From: Zarea fungicola
Lineage: Eukaryota; Ascomycota; Sordariomycetes; Hypocreales; Cordycipitaceae
Direction of reading: 5' to 3'
Length of the DNA stretch: 64,000 bases
Assembly (NCBI GenBank): GCA_900169235.1
Contig: FWCC01000075.1
Location: forward strand, 186,001 to 250,000
Shown one piece after another: positions 1-12,826 of the stretch. The notes beneath the pieces were generated by a model. That model had not been told where the DNA came from and ran no database searches. It saw only the letters and a list, made by a program, of their open reading frames with translations. The first letter of the stretch is position 1; every line of letters starts with the position of its first letter. Position numbers and translations under genes: made by a program.

Positions 1-1
1 G

Positions 2-205
2 CCCAGTGGGCAGCACAGTCACTGGCAGCCGGAGCAACAGAATCCATATGCCGGCGACTATAATTACAACTCACAGCAGCAGCAGCTACCACCACAACAA
101 CAACCACAATACCATCAATACCAAGACCAGCAGTACAGGCAACAAGGCCAAGAACAGGGCGTTATTGGCCAAGCTGTATGGGAACCTCCTCAACAAGGCC
201 GCTAA
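2..205 (+). CDS. C-terminal end of a Gln/Tyr-rich protein (partial at window edge)
   Basis: The frame beginning at base 2 is open to a TAA at 203-205 and encodes about 67 residues. These are dominated by Gln, Tyr, Pro and Asn, including a QQQQ run and a final VWEPPQQGR. A second open frame (from base 6) covers the same bases, but its Thr/Ser/Asn-rich product looks like a shifted reading of CAG/CAA repeats, so I prefer the Gln-rich frame. The start and any upstream domain lie outside the window. Low-complexity Gln-rich tails are common at the ends of fungal regulatory and RNA-binding proteins, but nothing here identifies the family. An AT-rich 3' flank with T-runs follows directly. Confidence 0.5.
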   Translation, partial: PSGQHSHWQPEQQNPYAGDYNYNSQQQQLPPQQQPQYHQYQDQQYRQQGQEQGVIGQAVWEPPQQGR

Positions 206-1367
206 AGGGAAAAAGTAATGCATTGTATATATACCTGTAGATGTGTCTAGACTCGTTTCGTCTTTTTTTCTTTTTCTTTTTTTGGTTTAGCGATTTTTCT
301 TTATTTTTTCCCGGGGGGGTTTGTAACGACTTTTCACAATTTGTTTTGTTTTTCTTGGCCATACTACTCCGTATAGTAGTTAGTTTTCAACATACGAATG
401 ACTCACTTTGTCTTTAAAAAGAAATACGTCATTGTATGAAGAGTGAGACCTGATGATGTAGTGCTTTCAGGGATGAAGATCCAAAGCACAGACTACAAGG
501 CTAGAGGTGACCCAAGACAGGCACGCGGTTATGTCGCACACGTATATGCACGTCACTTTCAAGACTTTATCGTAAATCAATTGCATCAATCAGTCACTAG
601 GTCAATCAGTCACTAGGTCAATCTGTCAATGGTCAATCAATCAGTAGGTCAATTGGTCAATGGTAATCAGTCAATGTACTGTATTCATCGCTCATCAAAT
701 ATCAGACAGAATTATATTTCCCTCGTCTTCAATGCTGACCAGCCCCTATTTTCCATCCTCCGCTGCCAAATGTACAAAACTTGCAGCAAAAAGAAAAAAA
801 AGGACGGCCATTCAAAAGAGAAAAAAAATTCAAGAAACAAAAAAGTTTCCAGCCGCTAAGGGGGGAGTCGTCTGTTTATAATTGTCAAGACGCTCAATGC
901 AAACAGGTAGGAAATACAAGAATAGCAAAACCCAAAAACACCACAAAATACAAGCATGCGCCGCGTACATCCAAGTCACCCAGTGTCTCATCAATATTGC
1001 AACGCCGGCGAATTGGCAGTTACATCAAGGAGACCCGGGCAAGGGAGTGCAATCATGCTGCCGTTCCTAATCTATCCAAAAAATTGTATTCATTGTGCAT
1101 CACAACAGGTGAGCCAGTCAGCCGTGGCCAAGTGTATAACTCCATGCTGGAGTCGTATCCAAAGCCACGTCCCGTATCGTCGGGCTGGTAAAGTGGTGTG
1201 TATGTAAAGGGTCCAGAGACCAATGAATCGAAATCGTGTGCGTCGTCATGGTTGTCCCCTCTCTCTAAATCATGTTCAAGAAAGAAATATAAAAATTTTG
1301 TAGTGGCAAGTGAAAACGGGGCACTGGCCAGTTCATGACCAATAAAAGAAAACGTATTGGACCACGA
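206..1367. other. Intergenic, between two convergent 3' ends
   Basis: No credible gene is seen. The stretch lies between the stop of the Gln-rich gene and the stop of the WSC-type gene on the other strand. It holds T-rich and A-rich runs suited to 3' ends and a short tandem repeat at 586-676. Its small open frames have no domain and no splice support. Confidence 0.6.
586..676. repeat. Tandem repeat with a 16-bp unit, partly degenerate
   Basis: Two perfect tandem copies of a 16-bp unit (586-601 and 602-617, reading TCAATCAGTCACTAGG) are followed to about 676 by degenerate units built on GGTCAATC and CAGTCAAT. The array lies in the spacer between convergent genes and has no coding signal. Confidence 0.85.
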
Positions 1368-3034
1368 TTAGGTATCCGGGTCTGGGTTCATGGCCCTTAG
1401 AACCTTGGGCTGTTGGATTCGTCTCGAGTAATCATGCTCGTCACGCAGGGTGTTGATGCTCTCGGCGCTGCCGGACCGTCCATACAAATTCTGTTTGAAG
1501 GGGTCCATGCGCGGGTCAACTTGCAACATGCTGCTACGGTTGCCAGCCGAGACGGGAGAACCAGACGAGCCTGCTATGCTGAGATCATGGTGATGAGAGC
1601 CGGCTCTTCCGCGGGCGCTACCGCTGACACTGGGGTCATCTCTAAACTCGTCCTTGTCGTCTTGTTTGCGGCGGCGCAGCAGGAACCAGACGAGAAGGCC
1701 AACGAGGGCAATACCGGCCACGGCACCAATGACAATGCCGGCAATGGCCCCGCCACCGAGGCCTGAGCCGCCGGCGGGGACAGGTTTGTTTTCCTGGCTG
1801 CTGTCGCCGGCAGAGGGTGTCGGGGTCACTAGGACGGTAGTGACCTTTCCGTCCACAGTTACAGTCTGTGCGGTGCTTGAGGCTTTGCTTGCGGAAGACT
1901 AGGGCCACATGGTTAGCAATCGTGTAGTTGAAATTTTTGACAACAGTTTTTGACAGTGGTCGTGTAGAGTTGGACATGATCACTCGATGCACAGGTTGAC
2001 AAAAAGAGACTCTGGGCTGGGTAAAGTGTTTGAAACGCCGCGGTCCCCAATTCGTTTCTTGTAATATCGTCACTCGACGGCTCTTGTGATGAAATTTGGG
2101 GTTGAGTAGTTATGGAAATGCCGTCGCTTGAGGCGTTGGTTTATTTCCATCTTCTAATGTCGCATCTCACAGCTACTGGCTGGTTCGAGTGGTCTGGGCA
2201 GTAATTCGACATGCCATCGCTTGATGTAGGACATGTCAAAATCAGAAAATCGCGACTTTCTACGAAGGTCGGGGCTAAGATGTGGCGTCAAGGTTCCAGG
2301 GTCGTCATACAGTTGTGGAACGCGTCGTGGAAGACGTAGACGAGGAGCTCGAGGAGCTCGAGGATGAAGAGGATTTCGAAGCCTGAAGTTTGTTACTACC
2401 CCTGCCAACACCAACTCGCGGTCCAGGCCTGAGAAAAACATGGGTGGTCGAGGTGACGAGGTGACGAGGGCGTCTCATATTAGACGATTTGGATGGGAGA
2501 TTCAAAATACGTGGGCATGTAGAAATGTAGCAATGCAGATAAAATGACAGGCCCGGAGACGCTGGAAAACTTACCGAACTGGACGGCGTTGCAGACGGAG
2601 CCCCATCCGTGGTGCCAGAGGGCTTGGCGCCGAGGTTGAGATAGCCATAGAGGTCATTGCCGCCGCAAAACTCGTACGGAAAGCCTAGGCAGGGAAAGTC
2701 GCATTTGCTGTTGGATACGACAACATCTTGGGCAGGTTCGTAGTTTGAACACCAGCAGTTCTCGTGCGAGGTGATGGCAAAGACGTATTTGCCCCTGCAG
2801 TAATCAGAGCAGAGACCATTGCTCTGGAGATTTGAAACGTCTGGGCAGAAAAGGTTAGGATCACGGAAAGAAGGACCAAGGTCATAGGGCAGGCGTAAAC
2901 ATACTTCGACCTATGGACGCCGTGTTGAGGCTGGAGCAGAGAGTAATGTCGATGGCGGATACATAGTTGGTGAAGAGAGAAAAGGCGAAAACGACGCCGG
3001 CGGCGCCAGACAGCGCACTTGGAGACATGTCCAT
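1368..3034 (-). CDS. WSC-domain cell-wall stress sensor, single-pass membrane protein
   Basis: Four exons join in phase: 3034-2905, 2840-2575, 2382-2311 and 1898-1368, giving 332 residues. The N-terminus has a hydrophobic leader. A WSC domain follows (about residues 31-115) with the family's cysteine pattern, including CSSLNT, SNGLCSDYC, CWCSN and the closing FPYEFCGG..YGYLNLG. A Ser/Thr-rich stalk (about 117-200) contains a run of twelve serines. One membrane helix at 207-230 is followed by an RRRK stop-transfer signal. The cytosolic tail ends in the conserved DPF...TLRDEHDYSRR...RAMNPDPD block of Wsc1/Slg1-type sensors. Known members report wall strain to Rho1 and the Pkc1-MAPK integrity pathway, and that role is inferred here. 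ATG 3034 was chosen because it opens the leader; an in-frame ATG lies two codons later. The stalk looks short for a Wsc sensor. Confidence 0.9.
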
Positions 3035-6000
3035 TGCGATGATTGTATCGACGACAAGAGGGTGACGCAGGGAGAAGCCGTAGACGATGTTGATGTCAAG
3101 AGATCTGGGCCATAACAGTCGTCGGAGAAATCAAGCGTCAATGGCGGTTCCAGAAACGTCGGTAGCCTAGAGGAGATACAGCAGCAGCTCGGTCGATGCC
3201 GGAGGCGAAAGCCGTGTCGTCGTCAAAAAGGAGCTGGAGATGCGTGGCCAGGTGGGACGAGAATAATGCTGGGTCGTCAATAATGAGGATTGGGAGCCGT
3301 GAGACGTCGTCGTATGCCGTGTGATGGTTGAGGCTGGCCGGGGTACTAGTCGCTTGGTGGAGGCGGACGACGGTTTACACGATGCTTGTTTGTTATCGGG
3401 CGAAACGGCAAGATGAGGCAAGACACGCGACAGCAGGAAACAACAGGGTCTGTTGCTTGTTTCGAGTCGGGGAATTGGGGTAGCGGCGGATGTTGTAATG
3501 GGTAATGTGGTTGAGCTGGAATGCAGCGTGGTCGAGCCGGTTGCGGGAGGCAGGCGATTACTGGGTTGCTGGGGGCGGCGGCCCTGTTTCTGGCAGCGGA
3601 GCTCTTTACTTGACAGGAGGATCCGGGCCTAAGACGGAGGAGCTGTTTGGACAAGCAAGATCCAACTGTCTGACGAGACCGAATCCGTCGAGAGGGGGTG
3701 TCGAGGAGAAATGGAGGAGAGATGAGGATACAAGAGGCAAAAACAGACGAAAAGTGCCTTTGTTTGGGGGATGGAGAGAGGAGCAAGATTTTCTTCGTAT
3801 TTGGGTCGGCGAGCAGGTTACAGACGGAGTGAGTGGGCTGGGCTCGGGAAGGAACAACAGCCAGAGGCTTGGCTCAGCAATGGCCAGCAACAAGCAGGCA
3901 ACAAGCAGGCAACAAAGCAAAGCACCAGCAAGGACAAAGAAGTGGTCGGTCAGTGGCCAGCCAGTGGTCAGTGGGTTGATCAAGGAGGTACAGGGGATAA
4001 CCGCGCTGTATCTCAGTGCTTGAGTGCTTGAGTGGCCGCTGCATCTGGCCAAATTACGATCCCCTAACCCTGCTGATTCTGCCACCAACACACGGTGCCA
4101 GTGCCAATAGTGTCAATGCCACTCATCCGCTTGCCGCTATTATTGGGTGCCGTCGCCGCTGTGGACACTTGCGGTGGACACGAAGCCGGCGCCACAACAG
4201 GGAAAATACAGTGGATCGCCAGGTGAGCGACTGGGTCCCTGCCTTGGTCTGCTCTGCCCGTGGTACCAGGTACATGTACTCTGTCAACTGTCCGACTTGC
4301 TTTGCACTCGCAGAGCACCTTTGCATAATCGGCCACGGCGTCATCATGTACACCAGCAAATGCAATGCATGGGTGCATAACTCTATATTTTCTCCTATAT
4401 TCTCTCCTATATTCTTCCTGCACAAGCCACACCTCTGTTTACCTTGACCCTCCCAGTCTCGTCCGAGAAAAATGCAGCCCGCATTCCATTGCATCCAGCA
4501 GTGCAATGCTACCTTGGTGCCATGCCACATGCTCAATCTACACGCTAGCGTTTTGCCTGGCTGCTGAGCCTGCAACGCTCGTACTGGGTGGCATGGGCGT
4601 GGCGCATATATTACAGGGGTAGTCATGTACCGAATACTTTGTCCCTGTCCACACACCATGACAAGAATACGCATTCGCAATCTCCAATTCCCCTTTCGAC
4701 TCTACAGTTACTATATCTGCTGATACCTATCCGTCATTGACATCAATGGCCTTCATCTTTTTGCGGCGCCGGAAATGCAAATAGATGAGCCAAATGCCCG
4801 AAATTGTTTCCTCCATCCCTGTCCCTCCAACGGCTACCGACAGTGGCCGCTTCGGGATGCTACCACAAACACAATCCCAAGTGCCCACGACCTCGGATGA
4901 CGCTATACGCCGAACCTCTCCTTTCCTCTATTCTCCGTCGCTGCCCGAGGTACTGCAGTAATGCGTACAACATCCTTTTCACGCGCATTTTGCCCACATT
5001 AAATCATGTCCATCATGCTCGATTTGCATCTTCCACTCTCTTCTTACGGTACTTAATATATGTATAACAGTCTCGTCATTATTAAATGGTGCCACAATAT
5101 GTCCACCTTCCGAGTGTCAAGTGTGCTACGATGAGAATCCCGATCAGAAAAGCGGAGAGCGAGGCAATATATATCCCAGTCCAAGTACGGAGAAGATTGT
5201 CCATCCCTGTAGGGAAACCGGCAGACATTTCACAAACAGGTAAGCACAAAAGATCGACTTTTGTGGTTTGCCATTTGCCATTGCCGTGATGGTGGTGGTG
5301 TCGACAACCGGTTACTAGGCCATCCGAAGCTCACCCACCCATTTAGCTCTTCCCATAACTGGTCTGGTAGAACATGAAAATGGAATCACTGACGCCTCTA
5401 TTTAACCTTTTTCACGTTTTTCTCTGTTTCCCTCTCGTCACAGCCCCAGCCAAGACAGGTAAAAGGTCTTGTCGATTAAGCCCTTGATCCGCGTCCACGT
5501 AGCAGGCGCCTCCCCTCTTGCCCCCTCATCGGAAGCTTCGTCCTCCGTGCAGGCACATGAATGGACCTGGGTCTGTAGATCGTTATGCGTTTCATTCTCA
5601 AGGCCCAGGCGGAGGGGCTAGAGGCGGGTAGACCAAACATGTCTTGTCCACATCCTGCAGCTCGCAGCATCCAGTGTCTTGTCCATTGGCCCGCGAGACC
5701 TTGCATGGGCTGCAATACGGAGACGACCACGCCGCAGGACCATGTGAGAGCCCGTATAATCCTATAGCGGCGGAGAGGGCATCTCACGGCCCCATCCATC
5801 AGCCTTGGCTTCGCTCAAGTCACAAAAAAAACTCTCCCTCTCCCACGTCTCCGTCCTTGGGGGCACCACTCCCCACTGCTCTAGTTCGCTCTAGCGTCCT
5901 CTAGCTTCGCTGGCTGCAAGGCCCCCTGGCCCATGGCGTCACTGGCTGGATGTTTTTTGCTCCGTGGTTGGTCTGGCAGCTTGGGAACACTGGGCCGGTG

Positions 6001-8244
6001 CCGATTGCAATGTTGCCTTGGTGGTCAATGGTGCAGTGTGAGTGTGCCACCAGCAGTGCAACCGAGCCCTGCAGAGACAATCGTCACTTTTTATGGTTTT
6101 GGTTTCGACCATTGTTTGAGGCAAGATGGACTGCAGCTCGAGGCTTGATGGCTGGTTTCTGTGGTGTTGAGGGGGGACGGAGGCAAGTGTCCTGTAGCCG
6201 TCGCCGTTGGTTCCAGTGTGGCGGGTCGCGCCGCCAGCGTGCGCCTGCTATTGCTTCTTTTACAAGGACAGCACATGGTGACGTGCCATATTAAAGGAAA
6301 ATATAGCAGTCCAGTCCTTGGTCAAGTTGCCAATTTCTACAAGTACAGTAATAATCCGAGCCAGCTATCATCGTCATGCAATACCGCAGATGCCTTGCCA
6401 GCTGCCGCCACAGCTAATGCCACTGCGGCGTCCAGCCTGCGCCACTCCACTACCAACGGCTCTATGAAGAGCTGCACTGATGCACTGTCTCTCATCTGCC
6501 ACCTTCACTGGCACACACCCAAACGCCCAAAACTCTGCCGCCACATTCTCCAGAATCAGAGATTAAATCATTTTATATCAAGCCATTTTTTTCTTCTTAC
6601 TCTCTCCTGACTCCATTTACCGCAACCGGTGCTGTCGACGCGTTTGTCATCTCAATCGCCTGGCAATTCCCACAAAAGCTGTCCGGATACCACGGCGTCG
6701 CGATCCAGCTCACTCTGGTGTCTCTCACTGATAGATATCTCTAGCGGTCAGATTTATGATTATACTGGGTAATTCGGCTAAAATCATCATGTGCATAGAC
6801 GCTTCGGGTCAAATATGGTTCCGAGCGGGCTGCAGGGCGGGACGGTGCATCAAAATCCACCAGGAACCTAAATCTTGTCCAACTCGTACGATTACTTTCT
6901 TATTACCAACAAATTTCCGAAATGGGAGAGAAAAAAAGAAGAGAAAACAGAGAAAAAGAGAGTGTGTGTGAGGTTACGGCTTGCCCGAAGCAAAAACAAA
7001 CAAGAAATCCCAAGACATGCGGCATCAACGGGCCGTATGAAATGTCTCAGACGACCCCAGTTTGCCAGTGAACCGACGGCAACTAATTAAGTTACTGTCA
7101 ACTGCTACCGAGTACCCACAGACACGCTACAAGACAGTCTTGCATTTCTGTCTGGTGCTCTGTGTCTTTGCATGCATGCAAGGCATCCCCAATTACATGC
7201 ACCACATGCGTCTCACGTTCCCCGCTGGGCAAAGAAAAAAAGAGGATTCAACGTTTCCATGCATACGAACGGCTCCGAGCTTTGCAGCCATATATGCATG
7301 CATGCACGCGTGCAGCACGCAAGCTCATGCTGTCCCCGTCAGATATCGAACTCCTGCTGCTCAACACGAGATCTTGGCGTACAGCCCCGCCCATGATTGG
7401 CCGACTGGTAGCCGCCCAGCCTGCATACCCAGCCACCTAAACCCTGGATGGCGTTGCTTATACGAGACGGCCATGGCAATATGAATGCTTTCTTTGTTCA
7501 CGCGTCCGGTCGACTTTTTGTCTTTTGCCCCATGCAGCTGGCTGCTCCGATGCAGTCCCACAGAGGCTCATGCAAGCCACCCCGTAAGCAAGTATCGTGA
7601 ATATGCCATTTTCCCTCGAGCCAGCATCTCCCCACATTGATATCGCATGCTGCAAGTCGTACACGACGGGATTGCAAGTAACAATGCGATTCAAGTCAAT
7701 TCTTTCAGCCACTAGCACGCCATGAGCGCTTACACGGATGGGGGAGACGCTTGATGAATGTTTCTTCACCGCTCAGCCAACCAACCTAGTTTCTTTCCTC
7801 TCTCTTATCCCGTCGTTTGCTATCCAGTGGGAACTCGTTGGATACCGGTGCTGCGTATCTGATTTAATAAGCTCAGCCCTACGATTCGACGTACTCTCCT
7901 CATGTCACACCGGTCCAACTCCCATGGTTGCGACAGCGTCTGGCAAACTCATGCCAGTCTCGAACTGTGTATCAATTGGAAAATGTACAACAATTCTACT
8001 TTCGAGTTGTTTCAACATTTGCATCAATTCCATGTTCAACGTACTTGATATGTGCATCAACTGTATGTTCAATTGCATGGTACTATGTGCATTTTCCAAA
8101 AGGCTTGGATCAAACAATGAAAGAAGAAAATATATACATGAAAAGAGATTTTTATGTACTCGACTTGGAGCACACCTGTGCCCCCCTCTCCCTCCTCTCA
8201 TACCACCACGTCGACAAAAAATTCAAAGGCTCATCGTTTTGTAT
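3035..8244. other. 5.2-kb gene-free region upstream of the WSC-type gene
   Basis: I find no convincing protein-coding gene on either strand. The open frames are short, lack splice structure and read as low-complexity shadows. The first kilobase next to the WSC start (about 3035-4030) is purine-rich on the plus strand (pyrimidine-rich on the gene's own strand) with short repeats of CAAGCAGGCAA near 3892-3915. That fits a long promoter and 5' leader for the sensor gene. The rest (4.1-8.2 kb) is mixed sequence and could hold a noncoding transcript, but nothing in the bases proves one. Confidence 0.5.
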
Positions 8245-9283
8245 TTACAGGGAGCTGCGAATCTTGCCGGCATAGTCGCCGTTGGTCTTGGACAGCTGGG
8301 CCTCCCACAGCATGGCGCCACCGTAGTTGGGCAGGTTCAAGGCCTTGACGCTGTTGATGGACTTGATGAAGGCGGACGAGCTGACGTAGCCCTGGTCGCC
8401 GTCGGCGCCCGAGGCCAGGCCACCGATGAAGAGCTTGGCACTGCCGATGCCCTTGGACCAGTTCTTGACAGCGGTGATGAATCCGGACTGGCCAATGTTG
8501 CAGTCGTCGTTGTTGTAGAACTGCACCCACACGTAGTCGAGCAGCTTGCAGACGGCAAGGGGCTCCGACAGGTCGGGGAACGGGCACTGGGGAGCGGCCG
8601 TCAGGTAGTATTTCTTGCTCGTGTCCTTGGCAAAGTTGGAGCGGAAGCGCTGTGTCATGGCGAGGTAGCCAGTGGAATCGCCGGTCTCGTTGTCTGTTGA
8701 AACACAATCCTTTGTTAGTTCTCTCTCTCTCTCTCTTTCTTTCCTTGTATTTTCAGTTCTTACCGAGATCAACACCATCGAGCTTGACCGTGCCAAAGGG
8801 ACGGAGCTCAGGGTTCGACGTGCCGCCGAGGAACAGGTTCCAGATCTGGTCGGCCACCTTTTGGCCGGCCGCGTCGTTGGCCAGCGCCACGTCCGAGTAG
8901 TCGGTCGCGCCGCCCATGGACAGGATGACGAGCTTGCCGTTGGCCTGGCACTGCTTGATGGCCGGCACCAGCGAGGAGCCGTCCTTGAGGCCGGTGGCGC
9001 CAGCCTTCTTCTGCGCGGCCGAGGGCCCGTTGAGGCCCTGCACCTCCAGGCCGGGGTAGCCGCCCGCCTTGTTGAAGTAGGCCAGGAAGGCCAGGTTGAC
9101 AATGTCGTACGTGGAGTCGGCGCAGACCTCTGACAGGGAGAGGTTGTCGTCCTCGGCGCCCCAGTACACGGTCAGCTTGGCACCGCTGGCGCGGCCGACG
9201 AGCGAGCTGTCGGTGGCCGGGGCGGCGGCGCCGAGGGAGGTAAAGGCCGCAATGGCCGCAAGGGTAGAGGTGCTGAAAAGCAT
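8245..9283 (-). CDS. Secreted GH18 (class III, hevamine-type) chitinase
   Basis: Two exons, 9283-8764 and 8693-8245, give 322 residues. The intron carries a (CT)n tract and ends in TTTCAACAG. Residues 1-21 form a signal peptide ending in AAA. The GH18 barrel follows: a strand-1 YWG motif, an ILSMGG strand-3 motif (the family's SxGG) and the catalytic DGVDLDNE (DxxDxDxE). The intron splits the codon of the third Asp, so the signature is intact only after splicing (D169, D172, D174, E176, the last being the proton donor). The C-terminal half has the WVQFYNN and GGAMLWE strands of class III enzymes. No chitin-binding module is present. The product would cleave beta-1,4-GlcNAc polymers outside the cell, in wall remodelling or in attack on other chitinous organisms. 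It stands alone between two long gene-free stretches. Confidence 0.93.
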
Positions 9284-12200
9284 CGTGTCTGTGGTATACC
9301 GTCAAGGTACACTTTGTGTGTTTTATGAAAAGAAGAGAGTTGCGGAATCAATCCGTTATGGTATTATCAGGTGTAAGTGAAGATGGCCGGCTCCTCAGAT
9401 GCTTGTAGAGATATTCTTCGGAAAACAAAACTCTTCCTCGAAAGGGGAACGGACGAGATTATATATAACACTGACTGTTCTATACAGAAAGAAAGCCCCC
9501 CGTCAATGCGGAGCGAGCTACCGGGAGTTCTCCGCGTACATGTTACTCCAAACATGGCATTACAGCCGGCCTCCAACAGGATTATGCTACCCCAACGGAC
9601 ATAGGCACCCTCTCTCTCGGGTTACAATGACTGGGGGAGGGGAGCTAAACGGATCCTACCTTGCCCCCCAAAAATTCCAGGAGCGACGACGCCGCGCCCG
9701 AGGTGGGAAACCATGGCACCATCACGGACCTTTTGGCCACGGCATGAAGAAGATGCACTAATCAGAAGCCAGAAGCCTGCAAACCCCGGGCCCATGTCCG
9801 CAATCTGACGTTGAGCCGCATAGAGCACATGATACCGGGGGGCGTAATATACACCATTTTCTACCATTACATCCAGAATGGAGCATTGCAGATTGTAAGT
9901 GGCATAGTTTTATGGATGCGGGAATAGGGAAACATGGGGGAAAAGGGCTACGGCGTGGGGCACCGCATACCACCTCTCTCCTCTTCGGTAGTGTTCACAT
10001 TGTTAGTCAATAGCCAACGTGTTTTATCTTTAGGCCCCCCCCCTGTCTCTCCGTTCATTTTACACCGGATGAGGAAATTTTCTCCTGTTTTTGGTTCTCT
10101 TATTTATCAATATCTATATGTTGCATGGATTTCGTAAAATTGGCAATTCAATGAATAGTCGTCAAAGATGACGCCTTGGTGATGTTCCTTGCAAAAACCT
10201 CTTGGAACTCTACAAGGAGTGTGAGGCAGACCGATTAGCCCAGCTTTTTTTCTGGGCAAACTAGTTTGTGGTGTACAATGTGTAGATTGGATGGCGATTT
10301 GGGCCACGATACTGTTCGCGATGGTGTGCCGTACTTGGCCGGCCCGGACGAAAGCCAAGTAAGCTTCTTATCTTGGTTGGTCACCCAACGACAGGAACAG
10401 CACAGCGGTGTACTGTTATGGCTGACAACGTTACATGATGATGGGTATACGTGAATTATGGAAAGATTTCTAGCCATGGTATTGCTTTTCATGTATGTAA
10501 AAAAGGAGTGTACTTCTTTTTCCCGGGTATTTGCGTGCCGTGTGTTTTTTTGAGGCTTTTGGCGTGGTTTAACTTGTTTAGACGAAAAACCTGTGGCGTG
10601 TTGGCGATGAGGGCTGCAATACGAAGGTGCACCCCGGCTTTTTTTTTCTGGGCAAGTTTCAATGCACGGGAGATCCAAGAAGCCTGCAGGATCGAATACA
10701 ATTTACAAGCGGAAAAGTTCAGCGCCGTGGGGGGGGGTTCTTGGTTTTTGTGTAGGCCCGATTTCATCTGCCAAGTCTTCATTTGTACTTGGCAGGGCCG
10801 AGGCATCTTTCATCCACACCACAAGTACGGGTTTCGCGACGTAAAAATCCATAATCACTTGGCAGAAAAGAATATAACCGGACGATCACTTCTGTTCAGA
10901 AGAGCTTTGTGCCTAAGGAAAAAAAAAAGGCCGTCCGGAAGAATAGGGGAAGAAGAAACCTCCTACATCCATCCCCATGTAGTTGAGGCGCGCGCCGGGC
11001 TTCGCAGCCCTTCCCCAGTACATTTGGGTAAAAATCTGTAACAAGCCAGGTTTCACGGGGCCCATTCGGTCTAATTAGGCAGGTCAATAAGAGTTAAAAT
11101 GAATTAAGTAAAGGAAAAAGCGGAAGTGTGTGTGTTGTCGACCCCCCTGCCGATCTCGCCCACCCTTAGGCTCACATGAACCCCAGGAATACCGGGCCAT
11201 TTGCGGAAACGCTTTGACGCTACCATTATACCCCCACGCTTACCCTCTCGGCCGGGCCCGGCAAAGCGAAGGATTACGGCGAAGGCTGCTTTTGTTGAAG
11301 AAACTCAAGCCAGCCTCGTATCACAGAAGTTTGCGACAATTTGTTCCTCTGCTACGATAAATCTAGATTGCTGACAGGTTCATCTACTACAACACGCATG
11401 TAAGTGACGTAGCCCATGTTGGGGGTCTGCGCAAGTTTCTTTAAGTAACAGTTTGTCTGATAACCGGCTTGGTTACATCGTCACTTACTACAAGGACCGG
11501 TTTTTGTCTATTGGGTGGACTGGCCTTGCTCCGTAGTAAGCATTAGGTATGGGCTGGCTTATCAGTTGTGGAATCGTGTTTTTCCGATCGACCAATCTTG
11601 TGACCATGTGGTTGCGCGCGGGGGAGAGGTCTGGGTGAGCACATAACCGGAAAGGGTACACATCTACTATGGTATGTTAAGCACATGCTGGTGCGGCCTT
11701 TATGCCTCACTCCTCTCCTCTCGATGTGTGCTGAAGAGGTCACCAATAAGATGGAGCTATAGGTAGGCTCCAGCACGATTGCTGCGATATGTCACTGCCG
11801 GGTTGGCAATGGAGGATGTGTTCCGCCCACTCAACTTTGGTGTTGGGGCAAACCCGTAGCCGTCAGATCTATTCTTGCGCCAATAACGGAAGCCGCCAAA
11901 GTTTAGTAGCCTTCATATTTTTTTTGTTTTGTCTTCTAGTAGCGGCGATTTAATCACCCAAGGCGCATCTGCCAAGCCTTCCAAGAGATTTACCCTACAG
12001 CCAAGTAAACATTCATACCAGGGGTATCCATGTCGAAACGAAGCCTTTCGTTTCTTTGTTCTATCTCGCTCTGAATAGGCTGACGCAGATAAGTCGACAC
12101 ATGGTAAACGGTGTACACGTCAACTCGGTATGCACGTACACTGCATAGATTGGACCTGGAGTGGCACGTTACCTCGTCTATCGGCAGTTGGTGTATCGGC

Positions 12201-12826
12201 ATGCATAAAGTGGTCCCACAGGGCATGCGGGAGAGAATGCGGGGTGCATAGAACGCCTTTTCATGGTACTGGTACCGTGTCTGAGGCTGAAGGAGATGCA
12301 ATGGAACAAGGAACAGGCCGAGATGGTGCTCTCATCTCTGTAACCGCTCTGAACCTCGTGTTGATTAATCAAGATAAAAATACGACTGTTTATTGTATTT
12401 TCTTACTCACTGCTGCTGAGAGTTTTTGATGGTACTTTACTGAGAAAGAATAGAGCAATTATGCATAGCATGGTTACAGACACGTGGGGGGCCGCCATCG
12501 TTAATTAACCTTTATTCCTTCCTTTCCTCGTTACGGTTATTCGAAGCGCCGTACTAAAAAAAATCCCCGCGTTATTGCTTACCATATCCGGATAGACGTG
12601 ATATTGGAGCCGTTGCGGTGAAAGCCCACCGACCAGGCGGCATCCCGCCAAGCCGGCCATACGGGCCGGAATCGCGACAGGCACAAATCGCACACCCAAG
12701 CTCTGGCATAGTATTTACTGGTTAGTTAGCTTAGCTTACATCATGAACTCATTACAACTGCAATTACACATAAAATTCCAAGTCTTGGAATTGATTCTAG
12801 CCATCTAGTTAAGCAGTGAGCCCTTG
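9284..12826. other. 3.5-kb gene-free region
   Basis: This is the 5' flank of the chitinase and the 3' flank of the MBL-fold gene. The longest open frame (10451-11041, plus) lacks recognisable motifs and has an unnatural composition rich in Phe, Cys and Arg. No splice-linked exons could be assembled. The sequence alternates GC-rich and AT-rich patches with homopolymer runs (for example C-runs near 10036), so it may be old decayed sequence. No terminal repeats or transposase motifs were found. Confidence 0.5.
9459..9465 (-). promoter_or_regulatory. TATA-like box of the chitinase gene
   Basis: On the minus strand the bases read TATATAA, 176 bp upstream of the chitinase ATG. Position and sequence fit a fungal TATA element. 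This is inference only, as no transcript start can be seen. Confidence 0.4.

Noticed and set aside
7738..8700. A 320-residue plus-strand frame overlapping the chitinase gene end
   Set aside because: Most of it is the reverse of chitinase exon 2, which has clear GH18 motifs; the remainder is low-complexity intergenic sequence.
10451..11041. A 196-residue open frame in the gene-free region
   Set aside because: Composition is odd (runs of Phe, Cys and basic residues), with no domain, no splice partner and no conserved start context.
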